Shown here piece by piece: positions 54,914 through 63,136 of a stretch of 64,000 bases of DNA. The DNA comes from Bradyrhizobium ontarionense (lineage in GTDB: Bacteria; Pseudomonadota; Alphaproteobacteria; Rhizobiales; Xanthobacteraceae). Each line of letters opens with the position of its first letter. The first letter of the stretch is position 1. A program made the translations under genes and the position numbers. Below the pieces are notes generated by a model that did no database searches, was not told the DNA's origin, and worked only from the letters and a program-made list of their open reading frames with translations. The stretch spans positions 1,922,001 to 1,986,000 of the forward strand of contig NZ_CP088156.1 in the NCBI RefSeq assembly GCF_021088345.1, read 5' to 3'.

Positions 54914-55228
54914 TCATTGCACCGCCACGACATTGCGCAAAAATGTTCGCTCTTCGCCCAGAATGAATTTGTGCTCCTCGGCAAGCGCGAAGTTCGCTCG
55001 CCCTTCCACGTCGGCGCGCAAGGTTGCGCGATAGCGCTCGTAAGCGGCGAGGCTATCGAAGGAAATCAGGCCGTAGGCGATGTCGTTGGTGCCCTCATGC
55101 GGCATGAAATAGCCGAGCAGGTTGCCGCCACAGCGGGGAATGATCGACAGCCAGCGCTGCGCGTAGGCCTCGAACAACTCCCGCTTGAACGGATCGATGC
55201 GATAACGGATGAAGACGGTGATGGTCAT
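54914..55228 (-). CDS. NIPSNAP family protein
   Basis: 104 residues from ATG 55228. The dimeric alpha-beta barrel NIPSNAP fold is shown by [22 protein letters not shown] and [20 protein letters not shown]. Physiological role unknown. It diverges from the ArsR-type regulator at 55304 across 75 bases, so the regulator probably controls it. Confidence 0.88.
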   Translation of the reverse strand: MTITVFIRYRIDPFKRELFEAYAQRWLSIIPRCGGNLLGYFMPHEGTNDIAYGLISFDSLAAYERYRATLRADVEGRANFALAEEHKFILGEERTFLRNVVAVQ

Positions 55229-55303
55229 GACAACCTCGCGTTGGCTTGGGATCATCGACACTATCCGCTTGCCCCGAGGGAATGCTTCGTCTAGCATCGA
55301 ACT

Positions 55304-56002
55304 ATGAAATCTGGCCCGGACATTGCGATGGTTGCGGCGCTGGTCGGCGATCCCGCCCGCGCCAATATGCTGACCGCCCTGCTGTCGGGCCGCGCGCTGA
55401 CCGCGACCGAGCTCGCACAGGAAGCGGGCGTGACCCCGCAGACCGCGAGCTCGCATCTCGCCAAGCTCGAATTCGGCCGCTTGATCGAGCCGGAGAAGCA
55501 GGGCCGCCACCGCTACTACCGCCTCGCCGATCCCGATGTCGCCGACCTGCTCGAGAAGCTCGCCGGGCTTGCGGCGCGCGCCGGCCACATGCGCGTGCGC
55601 ACCGGGCCGAAGGAGCCGGAGCTGCGGCGCGCGCGCATCTGCTATGACCATCTCGCCGGCGATCTCGGCGTGCAGATGCTCGACAGCATGGTCAGGCAGA
55701 AGCTGGTGCGCCGGCGCAAGCAGGAGATCGCGCTGACCGAGGAAGGCGAGCGCTTCCTGGCGCGGCATCTGCGAATCTCGCCGGAAATGCTGACCCACCC
55801 CCGCCGTCCCGTCTGCAAGGCCTGTCTCGACTGGAGCGCGCGGCGCCATCATCTCGCCGGCACGCTGGGCGCGGCATTGATGAAGCGCTTCGCCGAGTTG
55901 AAATGGGCGGCGCGCGATTCCGCTCCGGGCAGCCGCGTGGTGAACTTCAGTCGCGCCGGCGAGAAGCATTTCACGGCGTTGTTCGGACCTGCCGGCGACT
56001 GA
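55304..56002 (+). CDS. ArsR-family winged-helix regulator
   Basis: 232 residues. The N-terminal HTH ([40 protein letters not shown]) is ArsR-like; the longer C-terminal part contains a conserved [19 protein letters not shown], seen in a subgroup of ArsR regulators. Divergent from the NIPSNAP gene, its likely target. No ribosome site is evident. Confidence 0.88.
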   Translation: MKSGPDIAMVAALVGDPARANMLTALLSGRALTATELAQEAGVTPQTASSHLAKLEFGRLIEPEKQGRHRYYRLADPDVADLLEKLAGLAARAGHMRVRTGPKEPELRRARICYDHLAGDLGVQMLDSMVRQKLVRRRKQEIALTEEGERFLARHLRISPEMLTHPRRPVCKACLDWSARRHHLAGTLGAALMKRFAELKWAARDSAPGSRVVNFSRAGEKHFTALFGPAGD

Positions 56003-56114
56003 CGATCACGCGCTGTTTATCGCAGCGCGGCGTTCATGCCTTGCGCGACAGGCGAACAACGGCCACCGCCAGACGGTTGACGATCATCTCGTTCCCGTCC
56101 GCCTTGGAGTCTCG

Positions 56115-57119
56115 ATGTCCCGTTTCGTTGTCATGCTGTGTGCCGCCCTGCTCGCGCTCGCGCCCGCCGTCGCCCCGGCGGCGGAGCCGTCGCGCGAAGC
56201 CTATGGCATCAATCTCGAAGGTTTCCCCTATCCCTACCCGGTCAGCCTGCTGCCGCTGGTGAACGAGGGCGAGCAGCTGCGCATGGCCTATATGGATGTC
56301 GCGCCGGCGCAGCCGAACGGCCGCACCGTACTGCTGCTGCACGGCCGCAACTTTCCATCGAGCTACTGGGCGCCGGTGATCAAGACGCTCACCGCGGCCG
56401 GCTTCCGCGTCGTGGTGCCGGACCAGATCGGCTTCGGCAAGTCCTCCAAGCCGTCGGGTGAGCTGCATTTCGACACGCTGGCGCGCAACACGGTTACACT
56501 GCTCGATCATCTCGGCATCGCCAGGGCGGAGGTTGTGGCGCATTCCCTGGGCGGCATGCTCGCCGTGCGCGTCGCCCGCGCGTACCCGGAGCGCGTCGCG
56601 CATCTGGTGCTGACGGCGCCGATCGGCCTCGAAGACTATCGGCTCTCCGTGCCGCCGATCCCGTCCGAGAAGATCATCGAGAGCGAGGACAAGCTCACGG
56701 CGGATGGCTACCGCAGGCAGCTCGAAACCAACTACGCGTTGAAGCTGCCGCCCGAGCAGGTCACGCCGTTCATCGACGCCCGCTTCAACCTCAAAGGCAG
56801 CGCCGATTATGCGCGCTGGCTGCGCGCCTTCGCCAGCTCCTACCAGATGATCTATCGCGAGCCTGTCGTGCACGAGATTCCGCTGCTCACACAGCCGACG
56901 CTGTTCATCATGGGCGCCGACGATCACAATGCGCCGGGACGCCCCAATGCGCCGGAGGCGCTGAGGGCGATGATGGGACAGAACGCCGAGCTGGCGATGA
57001 CCCTCGCGAGCCGGATGCCAAATGGTCGTGCTGAGGTGATCCCGAATGCGGGCCACCTCGTCTTCCTCGACGCGCCGGACAAGTACGACGCGCTGCTGCT
57101 CGACTTCCTCGGCAAGTAG
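56115..57119 (+). CDS. Secreted alpha/beta hydrolase
   Basis: 334 residues from ATG 56115 after GGAG. Signal peptide (VVMLCAALLALAPAVAPAA). Hydrolase fold with oxyanion loop LLLHGRNFPSSYW, nucleophile VAHSLGGML, acid in MGADDHNAPG and base in PNAGHLVFLD. Acts in the periplasm; esterase or C-C hydrolase, substrate unknown. Confidence 0.9.
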   Translation: MSRFVVMLCAALLALAPAVAPAAEPSREAYGINLEGFPYPYPVSLLPLVNEGEQLRMAYMDVAPAQPNGRTVLLLHGRNFPSSYWAPVIKTLTAAGFRVVVPDQIGFGKSSKPSGELHFDTLARNTVTLLDHLGIARAEVVAHSLGGMLAVRVARAYPERVAHLVLTAPIGLEDYRLSVPPIPSEKIIESEDKLTADGYRRQLETNYALKLPPEQVTPFIDARFNLKGSADYARWLRAFASSYQMIYREPVVHEIPLLTQPTLFIMGADDHNAPGRPNAPEALRAMMGQNAELAMTLASRMPNGRAEVIPNAGHLVFLDAPDKYDALLLDFLGK

Positions 57120-57191
57120 AGGGCAAACAAGATCAACGGCAGGGATCGCGGCACGGCTGCCATCCCTGCCCACCATCCGCTGCACTCGCAG

Positions 57192-57521
57192 CTACCAGTA
57201 ATGGCGCCTGTGCCAACGATGCCGCCAGTGCCGGTGGTGATGGTGCCAGCCCCAGTGCCGCCGGCGCCAGCCCCAATGATGACCGTGATGGCCATGGTGT
57301 CCGTGATGACCCCAGCGCACCTGTTCGGGCGCGAGCCGGTCGGCCTCGTCCTGCGAGCCGACCGCGCGTTCGACCTTCTGACCGCTTGCTGCTGGTGCCG
57401 TTTCGCTCAGCGGCGACGGCAGCAGCGGCGCGGCAACCGACTCCCTCGGACGGAGCGCCGCACCTGCCGCAGCCACGCAGCCGAAACCCAAAACCAGTTT
57501 CAGGAAATATCGTCGTTCCAT
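57192..57521 (-). CDS. Small histidine-rich protein with Tat-like signal
   Basis: 109 residues from ATG 57521 after GGAGGAGCGCG. The N-terminus MERRYFLKLVLGFGCVAAAG resembles a Tat signal (RRYFLK). The last 40 residues are almost only His, Trp, Arg and Gly (GHHGHHGHHGHHWGWRRRHW), a likely metal-binding or low-complexity tail. Related His-rich proteins are common in Bradyrhizobium; function unknown. Confidence 0.72.
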   Translation of the reverse strand: MERRYFLKLVLGFGCVAAAGAALRPRESVAAPLLPSPLSETAPAASGQKVERAVGSQDEADRLAPEQVRWGHHGHHGHHGHHWGWRRRHWGWHHHHRHWRHRWHRRHYW

Positions 57522-57663
57522 CGCGCTCCTCCGTGATGTCTGCCAACCAGAATCGCGGAGGAATTATTCGCCCCTTCACCTGAACGTGTGCTGAACTACG
57601 ACGCGGCAAATCAAGGAGCCCGCGCGGCGGCGCGCCCAATAATTGCCATTTCTCGATGCGGCG

Positions 57664-57979
57664 TCAGCCGTCGACGGCCTGCGCCAGCACAAAACTCTCC
57701 CGCGTGCGCGTCACATCCGGCCAATCGCGATTGAAGTCGGCGATCAGCCGCTTCATCTCGTCGCCGCTGACCGCCTGCTCCACCGCATCGACGTCGTCGA
57801 ACTGATACATCGCCTGATGCACTGCAGCATCCGTGAGGCTCCAGGACCCGCCACGCCTTGCGCATGCCAAAGCTCCTGATCGCATCGGGCAGATGCACGT
57901 CGCGGTACCGGCGATCGAACGCATCCCGTCGCGCAGGATCCGGCACCGTGGCGCGGACGACGCAAACGGCTGACGGCAT
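57664..57979 (-). pseudogene. Small dimeric-barrel (EthD-like) protein, frameshifted
   Basis: ATG 57979 behind GGAGGAAACGTG starts MPSAVCVVRATVPDPARRDA and runs well to KAWRVLEPHG near 57842. The continuation AAVHQAMYQFDDVDAVEQAV to TGA 57664 lies in another frame. Joined, they make a roughly 104-residue ferredoxin-like alpha-beta barrel protein. One base too many or two too few near 57840 explains the break, either mutation or sequencing error. Confidence 0.65.
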
Positions 57980-58033
57980 CACGTTTCCTCCGGACATGCT
58001 GGTCTTGTTCGGATACCTGGCCACAACCGCCGC

Positions 58034-58723
58034 TCAGCGAAATCCTGCGGCCAGCCCGACCACCTGCCCGTCGAGCCCGTTGAAGCCGTGATGGCCGCGC
58101 GCCTCACAGGCATCGCCCTGCTCCGCGCCGCCCGACAGCCACTTCACGCGCGCCTTGCCACCCGACCATCTGATGAACGGGGCGACCCCGGCCGGCAGCG
58201 TGAACCTGCAGGCATCGGCGGTGTGATGAATGACCAGCGTGCGCGGCAAGGCCGACGGCGAGCCCAGGATCGACATCGCGTTCGAGGAGCTGCCGGACTC
58301 CTGGCTGAGGAAGCCCGAGGTCAAGACCAGTGCATCCGGCCGCGCGCCGCGTGCGATGCCCTCAGCGGCGCGCAAGGTGCCGCGGCTGGTCGCGATGACC
58401 GTCACCGGCCGCTTGATCGCGGCCATGTAATCGACCGCCGCCTTCAGATCGGTGCCGTAATCGGCGACCAGCACCGCCAGTCCACGCGCCGCATAGGCGT
58501 TGCGCGTGCGCACCAGCTGGTTGCCGAGCAGGCCATGGATGTCGCCGTGATCGCCGACATTGATGGCGCCGTCGCCGCCGGGCAGCAGGATCACGCTGGC
58601 GCGCACCGCGGCCGGTCTGATCAGCGCCGCCCGCGAGCCACCGACCGTGACGGTTTCGTCGGCGAATGCGGCGCCCATCGCAGGCGCCGACAGCATGAGC
58701 GCAAGGCACACACGTAAGATCAT
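58034..58723 (-). CDS. Secreted alpha/beta-hydrolase-like protein
   Basis: 229 residues from ATG 58723 after GGGAGGCCAGG. Signal peptide (CLALMLSAPAMGAAFA). SVILLPGGDGAI is the oxyanion loop, VIATSRGTLRA carries the nucleophile Ser, and GHHGFNG the probable catalytic His near the C-terminus. A dienelactone-hydrolase-like or esterase role is plausible. Confidence 0.78.
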   Translation of the reverse strand: MILRVCLALMLSAPAMGAAFADETVTVGGSRAALIRPAAVRASVILLPGGDGAINVGDHGDIHGLLGNQLVRTRNAYAARGLAVLVADYGTDLKAAVDYMAAIKRPVTVIATSRGTLRAAEGIARGARPDALVLTSGFLSQESGSSSNAMSILGSPSALPRTLVIHHTADACRFTLPAGVAPFIRWSGGKARVKWLSGGAEQGDACEARGHHGFNGLDGQVVGLAAGFR

Positions 58724-58781
58724 CCTGGCCTCCCAGCGCCGACTCAGCGGTCGGCCGGTGGAGAGACTAGCAAAAAAGCGA

Positions 58782-58814
58782 CGAGGCCCGGAGTGCCTAG
58801 GAGTCCGGGCCTCG
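58782..58814 (-). terminator. Rho-independent terminator
   Basis: CGAGGCCCGGA (58782-58792) pairs with TCCGGGCCTCG (58804-58814), an 11-bp stem followed on the minus strand by TCGCTTTTTTG. It terminates the leftward gene at 58905-59354. Confidence 0.85.
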
Positions 58815-58904
58815 TAACCTCGCGACCCCGCAGAGCGAGGCCGGTCGGTATCCTTGAAAATCTAGCGCGCAATCCCGATGCTCGCATTGAGCTGGCTCAA
58901 GACC

Positions 58905-59354
58905 TCAGTAGCAGCGCGTGATGTTGACGGTCTGCTCGCCGCCGTGGCGTCCGGGCACGGTGACGGTCTGCATCGGACAGCTCGACACATACGGACGGTC
59001 GGACGGCACGACGTTCGGCGGATAGCGATGCGCCCAGTCCCACGGCACGTCATAGGTATAGGTGTAACGCATGTCGGCCGACGTCTGCTCCGGGATCTGC
59101 TGCGGCACCGACTCGCCGTCCGGACCGTAAGCGAACGCGCCGACAGCCGGCAGATAGGCGCCGTGACCGCGGTGGTGGTGAATGAACGGCCGCGCCCCGG
59201 GCGCCCGCGGTCCGCCATGGACCGACACCCCCGGTGCAGCGGCGGCGACGCCCGACCGGGCCGCGGCCGCCTCGACCGAAAGCATCAGCGCAACGGCCGC
59301 CCCGACGACGACGACAACTCTGGAAATCCGAAACGCCGATGTCCTGTCAGCCAT
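58905..59354 (-). CDS. Secreted hypothetical protein
   Basis: 149 residues from ATG 59354 (12 further codons are open). Signal peptide VVVVVGAAVALMLSVEAAAA; the mature chain has GVSVHGGPRAPGARPFIHHH and a C-terminal cysteine pair (SSCPMQTVTVPGRHGGEQ, ITRCY). No family known to me. A clear terminator follows the gene. Confidence 0.72.
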   Translation of the reverse strand: MADRTSAFRISRVVVVVGAAVALMLSVEAAAARSGVAAAAPGVSVHGGPRAPGARPFIHHHRGHGAYLPAVGAFAYGPDGESVPQQIPEQTSADMRYTYTYDVPWDWAHRYPPNVVPSDRPYVSSCPMQTVTVPGRHGGEQTVNITRCY

Positions 59355-59494
59355 GATACGCGACCCACTCTTCTCGACCCACCAGCACACCGATAAGGCT
59401 AGGCCCGCCGGCTGGTTCCCGCAAACCCATCGTTAAAGGTTAGTTAAGCCGTAAGCTTAACGCCAGCCCCTCCAAGTGCCAGATTGCCGCGGGC

Positions 59495-59758
59495 CTAGCA
59501 GAACCATGCGATCCGCATTTCCTGGAGGAAATCCTCTGTGATCGGGAGGCCAGAGGCGTCTCCGAGCACACTGACGATTCCACAGAACGGACAGAGCGCG
59601 GTGTCGTCCTCACGGATCCAGTCGATGATGAGCGGCGCAACGAAGATCCGCTCGCAAAAGAAGCAGCCGCAGAGACGGCTGGCTTCGATCTCGGCGCGGT
59701 GCCGGATCGAGCGGCGATGCGCCAGCTTCAGCGGATGGTCGTCGGGCAGATGGGACAT
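59495..59758 (-). CDS. Small cytoplasmic protein with two cysteine knuckles
   Basis: 87 residues from ATG 59758 (MSHLPDDHPLKLAHRR). CGCFFCERIF and ALCPFCGIVSV form two CxxC pairs 30 residues apart, a likely zinc-binding fold. Conserved in Rhizobiales as an uncharacterised cytoplasmic protein. Confidence 0.7.
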   Translation of the reverse strand: MSHLPDDHPLKLAHRRSIRHRAEIEASRLCGCFFCERIFVAPLIIDWIREDDTALCPFCGIVSVLGDASGLPITEDFLQEMRIAWFC

Positions 59759-59847
59759 CGGACATGCGGCAGCTCCTGCTGCCATCAATTTTTAGGTTCG
59801 GTCGGCGAGCCACACGGCGTGGCCCGCCCTCACTGTCATGCCGCTGC

Positions 59848-61380
59848 TCACAGCGGCAGATTGTCGTGCTTCTTCGCCGGCATCTCCATCTTCTTGTCTC
59901 TGAGCATGGCGAGCGCACGCGCGATGCGGCGGCGGGTGGAGTGCGGCATGATGACGTCGTCGATGTAGCCGCGCTCGGCGGCGATGAAGGGCGACAGGAA
60001 GCGGTCCTCGTATTCCTTGGTGCGTGCGGCGATCTTCTCGGGGTCCGCCATGTCGGCGCGGAAGATGATCTCGACCGCGCCCTTGGCGCCCATGACCGCG
60101 ATCTGCGCCGTCGGCCAGGCGTAGTTCATGTCGGCGCCGATCTCCTTGGAGGCCATGACGTCGAAGGCGCCGCCATAGGCCTTGCGGGTGATGATCGTGA
60201 CCAGCGGCACCGTGCACTGCGAGTACGCAAACAACAGCTTGGCGCCATGCTTGATCAGCCCGCCATATTCCTGCGCGGTGCCCGGCAGGAAGCCGGGCAC
60301 ATCGACGAAGGTGACGATCGGAATGTTGAAGGCGTCACAAAAACGGACAAAGCGCGCGGCTTTTCGCGAGGCGTCAGAGTCGAGCACACCGGCCAGCACC
60401 ATCGGCTGGTTGGCGACGAAGCCGACGGTGCGGCCGGCGATGCGGCCGAAGCCGGTGACGATGTTCTTGGCAAACAGGTCGGCGATCTCGAAGAAGTCGC
60501 CCTCGTCGACGACCTTCAGGATCAGCTCCTTCATGTCGTAGGGCTTGTTCGGATTGTCGGGGATCAGCGTGTCCAAGGACATGTCGACCCGCTCGATGTC
60601 GTCGAAGCTCGGCCATTCCGGCACGCCGTCGGTGTTGTTCGCCGGCAGGAAGTCGATCAACCGGCGCATCTGCAGCAGGGTCTCGACGTCGTTCTCGAAG
60701 GCGCCGTCGGCGATCGAGGAGCGCGTCGCGTGCACCGAGGCGCCGCCGAGCTCCTCTGCCGTCACCACCTCGTTGGTCACGGTCTTCACGACGTCCGGTC
60801 CGGTCACGAACATGTAGCTCGTGTGCTTCACCATGAAGATGAAGTCGGTCATGGCCGGCGAATAGACATCGCCGCCGGCGCACGGACCCATGATGACGGA
60901 GATCTGCGGGATCACGCCGGAGGCCAGCACGTTGCGGCGGAAGACGTAGGAATAGCCCGCGAGCGCGGCGACGCCCTCCTGGATGCGGGCGCCGCCGGCA
61001 TCATAGAGGCCGATGATCGGCGCACGCGCCTTCATCGCCATGTCCTGCAGCTTGGTGATCTTCAGCGCATGGGTCTCGGACAGCGAGCCGCCGAACACGG
61101 TAAAATCCTTGGCGAAGACGAAGGTCTTACGGCCGTTGACCGTGCCCCAGCCGGTGACGACGCCGTCGCCGGGGATCTTGTTCTTCTCCATGCCGAACTC
61201 GGTCGAGCGGTGCTCGACGAACATGTCGAACTCCTCGAAGCTGCCCTTGTCGAGCAGCAGCTCGATGCGCTCGCGCGCGGTCAGCTTGCCGCGGGCATGC
61301 TGCGCCTCGATGCGCTTCTCGCCGCCGCCGAGCTTGGCGCCCGCGCGGCGCTCCTCGAGGGTGTCCAGGATGTCCTTCAT
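59848..61380 (-). CDS. pccB: Propionyl-CoA carboxylase beta subunit
   Basis: 510 residues from ATG 61380 after GGGAAACGC, the standard PccB length. Carboxyltransferase domains show [38 protein letters not shown] and [19 protein letters not shown], the acyl-CoA and carboxybiotin oxyanion sites. With a biotin-carrying alpha subunit (not in this window) it makes (S)-methylmalonyl-CoA from propionyl-CoA, a product of branched-chain and odd-chain degradation. Confidence 0.96.
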   Translation of the reverse strand: MKDILDTLEERRAGAKLGGGEKRIEAQHARGKLTARERIELLLDKGSFEEFDMFVEHRSTEFGMEKNKIPGDGVVTGWGTVNGRKTFVFAKDFTVFGGSLSETHALKITKLQDMAMKARAPIIGLYDAGGARIQEGVAALAGYSYVFRRNVLASGVIPQISVIMGPCAGGDVYSPAMTDFIFMVKHTSYMFVTGPDVVKTVTNEVVTAEELGGASVHATRSSIADGAFENDVETLLQMRRLIDFLPANNTDGVPEWPSFDDIERVDMSLDTLIPDNPNKPYDMKELILKVVDEGDFFEIADLFAKNIVTGFGRIAGRTVGFVANQPMVLAGVLDSDASRKAARFVRFCDAFNIPIVTFVDVPGFLPGTAQEYGGLIKHGAKLLFAYSQCTVPLVTIITRKAYGGAFDVMASKEIGADMNYAWPTAQIAVMGAKGAVEIIFRADMADPEKIAARTKEYEDRFLSPFIAAERGYIDDVIMPHSTRRRIARALAMLRDKKMEMPAKKHDNLPL

Positions 61381-61505
61381 GCGTTTCCCGCCCGTTCCCG
61401 ATGTCGTGACTGTTGGCGGCCTTCTAACACGGCTATTTCGAAAGCGAAAAGCGGCTTTCGGCAGTGCCGGCCGCTCTCCCACAGTTCGGAATTGGAAGCA
61501 GAATC

Positions 61506-61937
61506 ATGGATATGGCCACTCAACCGAATCTGGTCACTGAGCCTGCGGGCGCATCCCCTGGCGCCGTCCTGGGCGGCGTGCGCCTGCTGTTGCGGCTCGA
61601 AGGGCTGGTGCTGGCGGCCGCAGCGGCGGCCTTCTATGCCCACCAGGGCGGATCGTGGTGGCTGTTCGCGGCGCTGTTCCTGGCCCCCGACGTCAGCTTC
61701 GCCGGGTATCTGAGCGGGCCGCGCGTGGGCGCCCTGGTCTACAATGCCGTCCACAACACGCTCGCACCCGCCGCCCTGCTCGCGATCGGACTCGTGGCCG
61801 GACAGCCGCTCGTCGTCGAGATCGCCACCATCTGGCTCGCCCATATCGGCGTCGACCGGCTCGCCGGCTACGGACTGAAATACGTCGACGGCTTCGGCTT
61901 CACCCATCTCGGCCGGATCGGGCGAGCCGCGGCGTGA
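61506..61937 (+). CDS. DUF4260 membrane protein
   Basis: 143 residues from ATG 61506. Three or four membrane helices and the conserved pattern LFLAPDVSFAGYLSGPRVGA and IWLAHIGVDRLAGYGLKY identify DUF4260. Function unknown. Divergent from pccB with 125 bases between the starts. Confidence 0.88.
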   Translation: MDMATQPNLVTEPAGASPGAVLGGVRLLLRLEGLVLAAAAAAFYAHQGGSWWLFAALFLAPDVSFAGYLSGPRVGALVYNAVHNTLAPAALLAIGLVAGQPLVVEIATIWLAHIGVDRLAGYGLKYVDGFGFTHLGRIGRAAA

Positions 61938-62109
61938 CCCGGCCGATCGACGCCGACTCTGCCGAGGCGCCGGGCGGCGGCCGTTGCTCGGCGTGTCGGC
62001 CAGGCTGGCGGTCAAAGACGTGAGGTCGTAGCGAAGGGTCATGGCGTAGCGATCCCGCGGCCGATTGCGCCCGGGCTTTGCATCAGTTCGGCCTCTCCTT
62101 CGGAAGAAG

Positions 62110-62570
62110 AGGCGCAGGGAAGACCGGGAGCCTGCCGCCCCCATGGCCCCCGTGCAGTGAAAAAGCACGGGGTAGGACCACAGGTTCGGCGGGGACATCC
62201 CGGCCTTCCCTGCGCGATGGTTTGACAGCTTATACGTGCTCTCCCCGGGGACCGGCTTGATTGCCCCCGTCGTCAGCGGATCATCATCACCACCGACTTG
62301 GCCTCAGCATCGGGAGGCCAGGACCACACGATTTCACCGTCGCATCGCTCCGTTCGTCCGCCCGATCGTGAGACCAGGCTGCAGAGCGACGCGCCCACCG
62401 CATCCCCGGCCCGACGTTCGTGACGATCGCGAAACGTCCCTCTTGGCGGGCCGGGATGCGCGGAAATGTGGAGCTGATTTGCCCGACGGTGCAAGTGATG
62501 AGTCCGCGACAAACTGGCACGACGAGCAGTTTGGGTATGAGAGACATGCACGGATTGCCCGTCGGGCAGA
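62110..62570. repeat. Long dispersed repeat, copy 2
   Basis: Shares ordered blocks with 44470-44880 (GCGCAGGGAAG, GGCCTTCCCTGCGCGATGGT, CTTATACG, GTGACGATCGCG, terminal GCCCGTCGGGC). Its right end abuts the truncated PIN toxin gene. The stretch 61938-62579 contains no supported gene. Confidence 0.65.
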
Positions 62571-62579
62571 TCGACGACT

Positions 62580-62735
62580 TCATGATAAGATCAAGGACGC
62601 TCGGTTCGATCTCTGCACGCATTCATACGACACGAACAATGACGCCGACTGCGCGTCCATCCAGGCGAGCAGCGCGGGAGGCACGGGCCGTCCCGGAGAC
62701 CCGGCGGAAATGACGTTGGTGTCGACGAGGTACAA
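62580..62735 (-). pseudogene. Truncated VapC-type PIN toxin
   Basis: From a TTG at 62735, four bases after the antitoxin stop, 51 codons encode a PIN-domain start (LYLVDTNVIS with the first metal Asp, then LLAWMDAQSASLFVSY). It stops where the dispersed repeat begins; full VapC toxins have about 130 residues and three further acidic ligands, absent here. Non-functional as read. Confidence 0.7.
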
Positions 62736-62739
62736 GGCG

Positions 62740-62982
62740 TCAGAATTTAGCGGCCCGGACCGGAACGGGATTTCGTTCAGGCAGATCGTCGGCCGTGAGT
62801 GGCGCGGCCATCAGCAATCGCCCGAAGGTCGGAACGTGGGAAAGCCGCTCCCACTCCTCGTAGCTCAAGACGACCGCCTGGCGTTTGCCGTGGCGCGTGA
62901 TCACCGAGGGCTTTCCTTCCATGGCCTCATCGACCACGGCAGACGGGCTGGCCTTTGCCTCGCGAAGCTGGATTTCCCGCAT
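62740..62982 (-). CDS. Phd/YefM-family antitoxin
   Basis: 80 residues from ATG 62982 after GAGGTGGCC. The Phd DNA-binding fold appears as MREIQLREAKASPSAVVDEA and VITRHGKRQAVVLSYEEWER. It would normally neutralise the PIN toxin encoded directly downstream and repress the pair. Here the toxin gene is truncated, leaving an orphan antitoxin. Confidence 0.85.
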   Translation of the reverse strand: MREIQLREAKASPSAVVDEAMEGKPSVITRHGKRQAVVLSYEEWERLSHVPTFGRLLMAAPLTADDLPERNPVPVRAAKF

Positions 62983-63136
62983 GGCCACCTCACTGTGACT
63001 ACAGTAGTCATATCACGGAAAGTGCAGCTTTCTGCAAGACCGCCCCGCAAAGGCCCATCTTTGACGATGAAGATCCAAGGTTCTTCTGTCGATTGAGTGC
63101 ACTGTCATCGACATACGAAGTCCACGCGGCTTGTCC

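Noticed and set aside
55229-55969. Extension of the NIPSNAP frame
   Set aside because: Antisense to the ArsR-type regulator; the NIPSNAP domain starts at 55228.
59764-61713. 649-codon open frame on the plus strand
   Set aside because: Antisense to pccB, which is unambiguous.
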